Shown: positions 17,161 through 27,900 of the stretch, piece by piece | How positions within the stretch are numbered: the first letter of the stretch is position 1 | Layout of the letters: the number at the start of each line of letters is the position of its first letter | Assembly: GCA_944989445.1 (NCBI GenBank) | Contig: CALYLW010000052.1 | Coordinates: forward strand, 469,058 to 533,057 | Direction: 5' to 3' | Length of the DNA stretch: 64,000 bases | Source of the DNA: Ampullaceana balthica | Taxonomy: Eukaryota; Mollusca; Gastropoda; Lymnaeidae | Program-made: the position numbers and the translations under genes | Notes under the pieces: generated by a model | The model's input: only the letters and a program-made list of their open reading frames with translations | Database searches by the model: none | Told to the model about the DNA's origin: nothing

Positions 17161-18924
17161 TATGTTTCAAATCACTTTTATTGTCATTTAAGTATTTATT
17201 ATTTATTTAGTGAAGATCTACATTGTAAAATCGTACCCCGCGTGAAGCTTTTTTTATAAAAGTTTAAGCGGCGTTCAGAAAATGAACTGTGTTAACATCC
17301 TTAGATTATATTTTATTTTAATGCATACAAATTAAACATTGACTATTAATCATCACGGTTAACGTCTTTGTTTAGAAAAAAGTTATTTAAAAATAAAATT
17401 TTAAAAATGTATTTTTTTAAAATCCCTCAATTGACTGACGGGCATCCCGTAAGAAAGATGTCGACGAACAGAGGTAAATAACCTCATCTGGGGTCAAAAA
17501 GGGAATTCTTGGGGGTAATGTAGACTCATTTGGGACATATAACATCCACTACAATCCACTAGATATATTAAAATACGTCACGTGTACTTGTACGCTTGGA
17601 ACATATGCCCATTAATGAACTGGTCCCTTCCAGAAAATGCATTTTTTAAAAATTTGACAACTATGTAGATTTCTTACTTACGTACTACACGAAGACACCT
17701 AAATCTACCCTACTTTCATTTATATTGACACGAGTGACAATAATCTTAATCCACATGACTTGTCTGTAGCACGTATCCTTTCTGTGAAATTTAACAATTA
17801 GGCTGTGCTGCGGCGCCCACTTTTTTAGGGCGCCTACGGCAACCACCTTTTTCAAAAGCCCAACTAACTTGTCCTTGTATGATAATAAATAAGTAATATT
17901 AAACTTCCTGAAATGTACACAAGGTATTTTATAATAGGGGCTTTATGGCGCCTACGGTGCCCACTTTTTTGTTGTCAAAAGCCCAAGTAACTTATCCTTG
18001 TTTGATAAAATTTTATCAAAATTTATATGAAATATTAAACTTCCTGAAATGTACACAAAGTATTTTATTATTAACAATCCTCAAAACCTCTTTTTACATC
18101 GTTCCCTTTTCCAAAATTAAAATATGAGCTAAAACAATGATGCAATATAATATCTTTTTACGGCGAGAAATTTTAGAAACAAGCGCACTAAATTACTGCA
18201 CCAAAAATAACTCTTTTCGAGCGTTGCATGAAGTTGTTCAATTAATAATAGTTTGGAGTGTGTTTAATGTTAATCTGGAAACCAAAATGTTTATGATTTT
18301 TAAGTCTATATTTTCAATTTTTAAAAAAAAGCAGAGTGATGTCCCTTAGCGTTAGGCCAAAGTGATTTGGTTAAATACCTATGATGGTAAATATATATAT
18401 GATTAATGCCTTAAAAACTGAGCTAAGAAGAAAAGTTGTTTTGTGCTCCTCTCGAACGGCGATCTCAAGAAATTGATGCATTCAATAAAGTTAATGAATA
18501 CTTGACTAATTTTAAATGGGCTCATTTATCATTATATCTAGAAGACTAGAATGGCCAGGGGCGTTTGACCAAAAACCAATCGAACAATTATATCAAACTT
18601 AAAACGTTTTTTAATTCTATCAAATAGATTCCCTCCCACCCCCCCCCCTTCCCTTTTAAAGAAAAAGAATATTCCGTGTCGTTTTGACTTGAAATATCTA
18701 CACATCATCATATTCAGATCATTTTTAGACACTTGTCATGCTTATAAAACTCATCAGTAGTATTTGGGGGGGGGGCAGGGCCGGCGCCAGAGTATTTGGC
18801 ACCCTAGGCGAACCTGTCGCACTGCGCCCCCCGCGCCCACGGCAACTAATTATTCGTATTTACATTCAATAGAATATATATATGTATAATCGTATATTAT
18901 GGTGTATTCGTATGTTATTCAATT

Positions 18925-20973
18925 TCAAAACTTTATTTTTCGCGCTATTGCTTTAGCAAATGTGGAGACGAGTTCCATCAGTTCAATGTCTCTGGCAATA
19001 TAATGTTCAATTGACAGAGTAGCTAGTCCGACAAGTCTTTCTTGTAGCATTGACCTTCGCAAATATGTTTTTATCAGTTTGAGCTTAGAGAAGCTTCGCT
19101 CACCACTAGCCACAGAAACTGGAAGTGACAAGAGGATTCGCAGAGCTATAACAGTGTTGGGGACACTATCTGTTAGATTATTTTTCAATATAAAAGTTTA
19201 GTACATCCTGTGGCGATGTACACTTTGCAACTCGTCTTGAAATGGCTTTCAGTTCACTGCTTAGATCAACTGCATCAATATCTTTGTAGTCTCCATGTTG
19301 CAAAGCTTTCTCAAGATTCAAGCAATGTTCCATAACTTCCTTGCTAGTTTTATTTTGCAAACTGTGACCATCATAGAGGAAACCAAATACCGAACTAATT
19401 TTTTGCATCAGAGTGAATCTTTCCTCAACTGATTGTATTGCCGTGTCAAGAACAGCGGATCATCAACCGATTGTATTGCCGTGTCAAGAACAGCGAAGTA
19501 AAAGGTTAATTTGAATTTGTCTTTTGGATCCTGAATAGGGTCGTCGTCATCTCCTTCGTATGAAAATTGTTTCTTCTTTCTTATGATACGGGTTGGTTCG
19601 GGTTCGAAAAGTGCTGGTATCTCTAAATCGACTTCAATTTCAGCTGCATCTACCAGTTATTTCTCAAACTCCGTGTCATTTCTGCGGTTTACGAGAAACT
19701 TCTTTGTTTCATCCAGATGATTGATGGCGCCATGTATATCTAATTCTTTTGCCTGAAGTTGTTTACTAGTCATGTTGATCTCAAACAACACGTCATACCA
19801 CACAACCAGAGAAACGATAAACTTAAAACTAGAAATGTCTTTTGAAACAACCCGTGCATCTGCCCGTGATGTATTACCAGATGCTCCTGTTAAATTTGTG
19901 TCATCCGCAATCTCTGCCAGAGCATCGTAGATATTACCAAGCTGATAACGAAGAGGTTTCAAGACATCAATTCGAATTTCCCATCTTGTTTCGCTCAGTG
20001 GTTTTACAGTGAGATTAGAAACATGTCGATTTAAAAAACTTCCCAACGATGAGTTGATGCAGAAACGAATACATAAACACGTTGCACTAGATCAGGGTCT
20101 CCAAACCACGGCCCGCGGGCCAAATGCGGCCCGCGAGGCCCTCCTATCCGGCCCCTGGAGACCTTTAATCTCCAAAAAAGATACTATTTTTACCTATAGT
20201 TTAACACAAAACTGTGTGTAGTTGGCCCCTCAAATTGCTGTTTGACAGTTAATGTGGCCCTCCGGCAGAAAAGTTTGGAGACCCTTGCACTAGATCAAAG
20301 AAGGCTGTTGCTTCTAAGCAACATTTTGCAGCATCATTAACAGCCAAATTCAATGGATGTGCACAGCAAGGAACAAACAATGCTCGGGGATTGAAATCTA
20401 AAATTCTTCGTTGGACACCATTGTCTTTTCCCTTCATATTGCTACCATTGTCATATCCTTGACCGCGTAAATGTTCGATAGATAAAGACATATCTTCTAA
20501 CTGCCAAAGAATAGTTTCAGTCATTCCAGCACCAGTTGTCTCCTTTAGAGGCACAAAACCCCAGAAATGTTCCTTTATAGATGCTGCTATTGCAATCTCA
20601 TTTTCTGGATTTGAAATCACATCCACCGAGCGAATGATCATGGTCATTTGTTCAACATGACCAGCATCTGGTGTGCAATCTAGAATTATTGAAAAGTACT
20701 TAGCATCACGAGCAGATGCTAAATTTTTTGTTTGATTGCATTGGATAAAATGCGAATCAGTTCAGTTTGTATGTCTTTGCCTAGATAATGTACATGTGTC
20801 TCATTGTCTCTAATCTTTCGAAGATGCTCATCCATAAGTGGGTCAAACAAAGCTAGAAATTCCACAAATTTCAGAAAGTTCTCGTTATCAGAAGTGTTCA
20901 GTTTCTCCTGTGTTCCACGAAAAGTGAGATTTTGCATACCAAGAACTCTAACTAAAGCAATCAGCCGTTTCAA
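18925..20973 (-). pseudogene. hAT transposase (ZMYM1-like), broken
   Basis: Cut-and-paste transposase of the hAT superfamily, with similarity to ZMYM1-type proteins. Segments in order: FLKFVEFLALFDPLM...; DAKYFSIILDCTPD (RNase H-like core); LRGQGYDNGSNMKG; CCAHPLNLAVNDA; SETRWEIRI; and the C-terminal dimerisation domain LLSLPVSVASGERSFSKLKL. Breaks: a one-base frameshift in an A-run near 20730, a MITE at 20093-20287, a stop near 19655, a tandem duplication at about 19430-19495 and another A-run frameshift near 19185. Not functional as it stands. The two homopolymer shifts could be assembly errors, but the other lesions are not. Confidence 0.88.
20093..20287. mobile_element. hAT MITE inside the transposase pseudogene
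   Basis: 195 bp, ends CAGGGTCTCCAAAC and GTTTGGAGACCCTTG, perfect 8-bp duplication CACTAGAT (20085-20092 and 20288-20295). GC-rich interior (GGCCCGCGGGCC). The coding frame on either side of the insertion is still in register across the duplication. Confidence 0.93.
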
Positions 20974-21413
20974 GATTTGCTGCCAATACTGTTCACTCCA
21001 CTAAAAAAATTATTCAATCCATTTATTTCTAAGGGGGGGCAATTTTTTTAATATTTCAATTTTTTACGTAGCTTTTAGTGCCGCCCCAGAAATTTGCAGC
21101 CTAGTTCGCCTAGTGGTTAAACCGGCCCTGGGGGTGGGGGGGCTAACGACGACTCATGCTGTGAGAGAGCCAAACGGAGCTGTGGTTACGTCACAAATGC
21201 TTTGATGTCAACATCAAACGACGCAGTGTAACAATTTCATACGTTATCTTGTGGATTCTCAAACTTAAGGATTATAAATAGATTTAATTTTCGTTTCTTG
21301 ATAGCTTACGCCAACCAGCGTCTGATGGCCTACCGACCGGCACATTGAGAAGCACTGATTTAAAATAAAATAAAAACAATAATCGTACGCGACCAAATAT
21401 TTCAGTGGACGTT

Positions 21414-21546
21414 TTATTTAAAGTTACCGTTTTTGATGTGACGTCACATTTCTTCAACCCCCTCCCTCCCCCTCGTCACGCATCGTCACAAAAGTGTGAC
21501 CCCCCTCCCCCCTAGGTGCGTGACGTCATTTATGGACGACCCCAAA
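21414..21546. mobile_element. Right end of a 'CCGTCCATAAATGACG' element
   Basis: Contains GTGCGTGACGTCATTTATGG and TCGTCACGCATCGTCACAAA. See the left end at 16991. Confidence 0.6.
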
Positions 21547-21832
21547 GATAAATTTCCTAATCCAACAGCTTTCAAACGCATCTGTACACATTTTTGAGAA
21601 CGATGCAGGGTCAATGCTGACAAAATCAGCGCTTGCAGTATTGACAAACATCAGAAATGACATTTCAGATGCAGGTCAATATTGAGACACGTCAGAAATG
21701 ACCGTTTCACATAACTGTTGTAGTTTATTTAATTTTTAAAAATCTTTAATTCTTTGGCATCTATACATCAGTGGATCAAAGATTTCCTTGTAGATAGAGT
21801 AAAAGTAAAGTCCCCTTTTCAGACCATGCTGG

Positions 21833-21905
21833 CCTATGGGGCAAGTGAAGCAGCATTCACACGTTGTTGTTTTTTTTTATATTGGAGGATTGTGTGGCTG
21901 GCTAC
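21833..21905 (-). mobile_element. SINE tail fragment
   Basis: CCTATGGGGCAAGTGAAGCA and GATTGTGTGGCT match the tail of the SINE at 3731-3983. It lies directly beside the 21-bp array. Confidence 0.65.
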
Positions 21906-21910
21906 TTCCC

Positions 21911-22945
21911 AAATACAACACAGAGATAATCTAATACAACACAGAGATAATCTAATACAACACAGAGATAATCTAATACAACACAGAGATAATCTAATAC
22001 AACACAGAGATAATCTAATACAACACAGAGATAATCTAATACAACACAGAGATAATCTAATACAACACAGAGATAATCTAATACAACACAGAGATAATCT
22101 AATACAACACAGAGATAATCTAATACAACACAGAGATAATCTAATACAACACAGAGATAATCTAATACAACACAGAGATAATCTAATACAACACAGAGAT
22201 AATCTAATACAACACAGAGATAATCTAATACAACACAGAGATAATCTAATACAACACAGAGATAATCTAATACAACACTCTCTCTAATACAACACAGAGA
22301 TAATCTAATACAACACAGAGATAATCAACACAGAGATAATCTAATACAACACAGAGATAATCTAATACAACACAGAGATAATCTAATACAACACAGAGAT
22401 AATCTAATACAACACAGAGATAATCTAATACAACACAGAGATAATCTAATACAACACAGAGATAATCTAATACAACACAGAGATAATCTAATACAACACA
22501 GAGATAATCTAATACAACACAGAGATAATCTAATACAACACAGAGATAATCTAACACAACACAGAGATAATCTAACACAACACAGAGATAATCTAATACA
22601 ACACAGAGATAATCTAATACAACACAGAGATAATCTAACACAACACATAGATAATCTAATACAACACAGAGATAATCTAATACAACACAGAGATAATCTA
22701 ATACAACACAGAGATAATCTAATACAACACAGAGATAATCTAATACAACACAGAGATAATCTAATACAACACAGAGATAATCTAATACAACACAGAGATA
22801 ATCTAATACAACACAGAGATAATCTAATACAACACAGAGATAATCTAATACAACACAGAGATAATCTAATACAACACAGAGATAATCTAATACAACACAG
22901 AGATAATCTAATACAACACAGAGATAATCTAATACAACACTCTGA
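21911..22945. repeat. 21-bp minisatellite expanded from a LINE coding segment, about 49 copies
   Basis: Unit AATACAACACAGAGATAATCT (21 bp once the overlap is removed). On the plus strand one frame reads repeated NLIQHRD. LINE family A at 43276-43320 has QHTDNLIQPSD at the same place, and the array is followed by the LINE 3' sequence, so the array grew inside a LINE copy. A few units carry point changes (TCTAACACAAC) and one short deletion lies near 22325. Long open frames in both strands are by-products of the 21-bp period. Confidence 0.9.
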
Positions 22946-23160
22946 CAGACACTCATCTTGTTCCATTTGCAAAAACAAACAGAAAAATACTCCTGTCTGT
23001 CTGGAATTCGCGTATGGAATGGGTTGCCTGAACAAGCCCGGAGAACCAACACTATCAACATTCAAAACTTAAATAAAAATGCAAGTGCAGACATAAATCA
23101 TGGATAAGCACAGGAAGCAATAATCTCCTGTCTGTAATGTATACGATAAAATAAAATAAT
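22946..23160 (+). mobile_element. 3' end of LINE family A (continuation of the expanded copy)
   Basis: Shows GGAATTCGCGTATGGAATGG, GAGAACCAACACTATCAACA and CATGGATAAGCACAGGAAGC, with an AAAATAAAATAA end. Confidence 0.8.
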
Positions 23161-23348
23161 GAATTGGGTTGGTGAGATTAAAAGATTTTTAAATAGTTGG
23201 CTATATTGTTTGTAACTCTATATGAATGTACCAACTCTCTCCTGGTCTCCATGGTGATATCAATCACATGACTTGAAATCTGGTGTTTAAACATTAATTA
23301 TTAAGCACACAAAAGAAGAAGAGGAGGAGCAAGGTGTTAAAATAGCTG

Positions 23349-23354
23349 TTTATT
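23349..23354 (-). terminator. Candidate polyadenylation signal of the MCT-like gene
   Basis: AATAAA on the minus strand. About 25-50 nt downstream lies a T-rich then TTGTGTGC stretch, as expected of a downstream GU/U element. This would give a 3'UTR of about 1.5 kb. A nearer AATAAA on the minus strand at 24622-24627 is an alternative. Confidence 0.4.
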
Positions 23355-23663
23355 TCATATTATGGATAAAGTTCAATACAGTTTCAAGTTTTGCACAGCA
23401 CCATTACACAGAGTTTCTTTCATACAACATTTTGTTCTATAGTTGCCCTGCATCAGACACTATTAACAACCTTTCAAATTCAGGCAACTCCTACTTGCAG
23501 TTTGTTCGTTTACTAACCCAGTGACTCCACTGGGGTGGATCATGGGGGAAAGGGCTCTGTCAAACATTTAATATACAATTGTTCTCTAATATCCAAACAT
23601 ATCGTATCAACCCCATAAGAACTACCATACATATCCCTGGTTACAATCTTGCATCTCAAGTCA

Positions 23664-23812
23664 ATCATTAATATGTGACTTACAAATCAACAAATCATCA
23701 ATATGTGACTTACAAATCAACAAATCATCAATATGTGACTTACAAATCAACAAATCATCAATATGTGACTTACAAATCAACAAATCATCAATATGTGACT
23801 TACAAATCAACA
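23664..23812. repeat. 30-bp tandem array, 5 copies
   Basis: Units of ATCAATATGTGACTTACAAA plus TCAACAAATC, nearly identical. It lies in the possible 3'UTR of the transporter. Confidence 0.92.
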
Positions 23813-24841
23813 GGCAATTTAAAAATGGCAACACAACAGTCAATGTTAGATAAAAAAATTGTAAAAAAGACAAAAAATGGAATTTTTATAATTTTTTAAA
23901 ATAAAACGCTAAACTACAAACAAAGAAATTTAAACATAGATCAGTGTTGTTTTTAAACTTTATTATCTACAGGTAAACATGCAAAATGTATTGTTCTGTA
24001 CTGTAAATACATTTCATGTTTATCTACAATATGGCACACAGGAAATAAAAAGTGTATCAAAATTGTATGCATGTATGCGTAGCATAGGTGATGGTTGACC
24101 CACAGAGGTCATTCAAGTTTTCAGTTACAATATTTATTTTAAAACTTTAAATGAAAGCCAAGAAATAACCTTCAGAATTTATAAAAAGAACCCAAAAAAA
24201 AACAACAGGCCAATGTATTAAACAATACTGGCACCACTGAACTGGCTGTTTTACAGTCACCTCTAACATCAGTAAACTGAACAGTAAAGAGACATGTCTC
24301 GAAATTCCACAAGGAATTAAATCTAGACCAGGCACATTGTTTCGACTTAATTTACTTCTAATTCTAGCTTTAATTGAAACCCTAAATTAGTGGAAGGGGC
24401 TTAATCTGTGAAAGATTTTTAACATATTGCAAGTGTCTAATTCACAGTATCCAAGGCTTTTTGTTTTAAAAGGTTACAAATTTGTAGACTAACTGTCGTG
24501 TATATATATATATATAGAATTATCCATTATATTAGAATTATCCATATCCCAGAACTATCCATCATATCAAGCCAATCCTGGGAATTTTTCATATTTTTAA
24601 GCCATAAACAAAAATAACAAATTTATTTAGCTTTTCACTTACCAGCTTATCTTTTTAAAAAGAATATTCTATTTAATTGTTGAGATTTCGCTTGAAAAAA
24701 AAATGAGGTAGCCAGATAAGGCAACAAATTAAAATGCATGGGCTATAAAAAAAAACTTTGTTGGCTAAATAAAGTTTGATCTTGACATAAAATGCATGAT
24801 CTGGTAGGGCGGCCCACAACACAACAGTAACTTTCAGTTGT

Positions 24842-24972
24842 CTACTGAGGCTTGTTGTTCTGAGATCGTTTCAACACCAGAAGTGGAATAAGCATGAAGG
24901 CACTGACCAGTATAAAAACACCGTGCAGGATGAAAGATGCTGTGTAGCTACCAGTCCAGTCAAATATCCAAC
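24842..24972 (-). CDS. MCT-like transporter exon 7 (TM12, stop)
   Basis: 131 nt from acceptor CTTCGCCAG. It encodes GWIFDWTGSYTASFILHGVF, then the last helix and a short basic tail ending KRSQNNKPQ and a TAG stop. It is a single short exon, so it was assembled by splice phase and family similarity. Confidence 0.9.
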
Positions 24973-27900
24973 CTGGCGAAGAAGAACGAATGTTGAATAT
25001 TTTTTGTGACACCAATGATGAGAAATGTGCTTAATTTGTTAGATGTGATTGATTGTCTTTAATTACCTACTAATAACATTTGTTTATTGAGATTTACACG
25101 GTTTGTATTGTGGGTGACTGTGATTGGATGAAAAGATCATGAAAGAGTTATTCTGTGATAAAATAGTAGGAGGCAGCTGATCCTGCTTTTGGGTGCTGGT
25201 AGTTGAGTTAGACTAGTTAGAGTTTTAGGGTACCTGATTCAGTGGGAGTTTGATGTGTCTAGACCGGTTGTTGACAAACTCAAAAATAAGAGTGAAAAGT
25301 TAGCAGCAGGACAATTACAGATTTTTGAGAGCCGAATTTCTTGTCAAGAACCTGTAAAAATCCAGGTTTTTTAGTCGGTTTCTATTAGCTTCTTATTATT
25401 AAATACAGCCAGATATATTAACAATCTTTTTGAGCAAAATTATAAATCACTCATTTAATGTAAACTATGGTAGTCAAAACCGATTTGTGGTAGCTGCATG
25501 TGGCTCATGCGCAGTGATTTGCCGATCTAGAGCCCAGTTGGTGTATATTACAATGATAGAGATTCGGTGCATTGGTAGCTGCTGTAACTGCATTATGTTC
25601 TGATAAAGAATTATTTCATTTTTACTTCATTCAATCAGTGCGGTTCTTAGTCTTGATTGTGGATGACAAAAACGCTACACACATTCTGAGTACGGACAGG
25701 TAGAAATGGAGAGTTTAAAAACCGGTGATCTTATATGATGTTATTTTGCATTTGACAGGAGCTTTTAAGTTATAAGGCATTGAAATAATAATTCTGCACT
25801 ACAAATTTTATATGTTTTCATTAGAATAGAGCTAGCTACCTACCAGCGACTGGAGTACCAAAAGCTGTGGCAATACCCATGAAGCTAAGAAGAAGGCCAA
25901 AGGCTTCAGCCACCACAGAAAGGCCCATTAGGTCAACTGTTACAATAGGTACTAAGGTCACGTAGGCTCCTGAAAACAAAGTTAATAATGTTATTTGCTG
26001 CGTGCAGAAACAATAAATAGAAGTAAAAATAAGATTTTTAAAAACCACGTTTTTATAAGTGGTTTAAAAAGAAGAAAATAATTTAAAACTTATAAGTTCA
26101 AGTACTTTGATTTAATATGACTAAAAACGTGGGGCGGGCGCTTATGAGGTTTAACATATGCGGTTCACTCATTCTCTCACTTATGGATCTCTCTTTTGCC
26201 TTCTAAATTAGAAATCTTTAATTTTTATACCAAACACCCGCCCCACGTTTTTAGTCAAATTAAATCAAAGTACTTGAACTTATAAGTTTTAAATTATTTT
26301 CTTCTTTTTAGTCCACTTATAAAAATGTGGTTTTTAAAAATCTTATTTTTACTTCTATTTATTTTATTCTTTTTAGTCCACTTATAACAACCTGTTTTTT
26401 TAAAATATTTTTTTACCTCTATTTTACCAAACACCTCATAAGTGCCCGCCCAACGTTTTAAAAACACGGTGATGTGGTCACGGGGTGAACTCATGGATGT
26501 CAACAAAAGCAGACAGTACAGATGCTTATATATAGATAAACTAAAAAGTTCAATAATTTAATAACAGTACATTCGATCGATCTGAAATTTTGATACAATG
26601 CATTGTCATTCAAGATCTATCTGTGGTCAAAATTTGAGATCTCTAGGACCATCAGAAGTGGTTTAATTTTACGTTGGCAGATTAAAAAAATCTTGGACAG
26701 ACACACAATGCCACAGGAACGAAAGCGAGTTAATAAAAACGTGGAAAAAAAAACAAACTTTTATTATGGTTATTTAACTGATGTGATAGATACTAATCTT
26801 CCACCAAGCCTCCCCAGTTGGGGACAGGGAAAAGCCCACTAGATATGGAGGGTACAGGGGAAAGCCCACTAGATATGGAGGGTACAGGGGAAAGCCCACT
26901 AGATATGGAGGGGACAGGGGAAATAAAATGATAAAAATCAGTTATTCTGCCTTTGCCTGCAGGAAGTGGAGGGATCCACAAAGGCTATAGGGACCAATGT
27001 TCCCTTTAAGCTGTTCTCATATTTTCAGGAAAGGAAGATTGTCAATAGCAGTTTAAATATAAGAGTTTACGCATACAAAAAAAACATGAAAGCTGGCAAG
27101 AGGTTGTGTAATTTAAGTCTTTAAGTTTAAGTCTATTCTTGTCAGATGTTGAAAAAAATAAGTTTTAATATTTGTCGCAAATAAGGGAAAAATCTTTTAA
27201 TGACTAGTTTGACACAGTAGATTATAGATTGGATCATTATTTAATGTAGAGCTGTAAGAGTGTAAATGGAAACATTTATGATTTATAAATGTGATGAAAA
27301 GCAATAGCTTTTCTGCATGTGACATTCTCTTTGGAGGGTCGAGATATTAAGCTTACAATTCCTGATGTGAACCTCAACATAATGACATCACCATACAGGT
27401 ATTCCTCCGCAGATCTTAAGTCAAGTGCAAAGTAAATGAGGCAGTATGGTCAGATTTTTTTCAAAATCCTGAACCCATGTTAACAGTAATTTCTTACCAA
27501 TAAAACAGCCAAAGACAAAAGCGTAGACACTGTGAAGCTCATGGCTTGAGCCACACGCGGGGCTGACACATGTGGACACACCGCAGACTGTCAGACATGC
27601 AATGTAATAAAACAGCCTGTCAAACAGCCCCCTGTCCGCAAGCCAACCAAAGAACAGTTTTCCAAAGATGTTTCCTGCTCCATACAATGATATCAACATA
27701 GCAGCTTCATCTTTCTTTATTCTGAAATAAACAAATTATCATTCTTACTACTGTATTATCTTACTTAAAAGGTTTGTTATAATCATATTATTTACTGTGT
27801 TTTGTTTTGAGCTACAAACATTCTTAAGAGTTGGGTTTTTTTTGTTGTAGTAACTGCATTTTTAGATATTTTTTTCTAAAAAAATATTTTGCAATGAACA

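Larger units (their letters stand above)
18776..21130 (-). mobile_element. hAT transposon carrying a decayed transposase gene
   Basis: 2,355 bp. Left end CAGGGCCGG...CTAGGCGAAC; the right end inverse also has CAGGGCCGG and CTAGGCGAAC. The flanks are G-rich (GGGGGGGG versus GGGGTGGG), compatible with an 8-bp duplication. It carries a minus-strand transposase pseudogene and a nested MITE. Confidence 0.85.

Noticed and set aside
16991..21546. A single 4.5-kb 'CCGTCCATAAATGACG' element containing the hAT
   Set aside because: Left and right ends are present and oriented correctly, but the target duplication is unclear and the interior is a mosaic, so the ends are listed separately.
22267..23065. 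Two long minus-strand frames (264 and 246 codons) of LCVVLDY and CIRLSLC repeats
   Set aside because: By-products of a 21-bp array without stops; the array derives from the plus-strand LINE frame.
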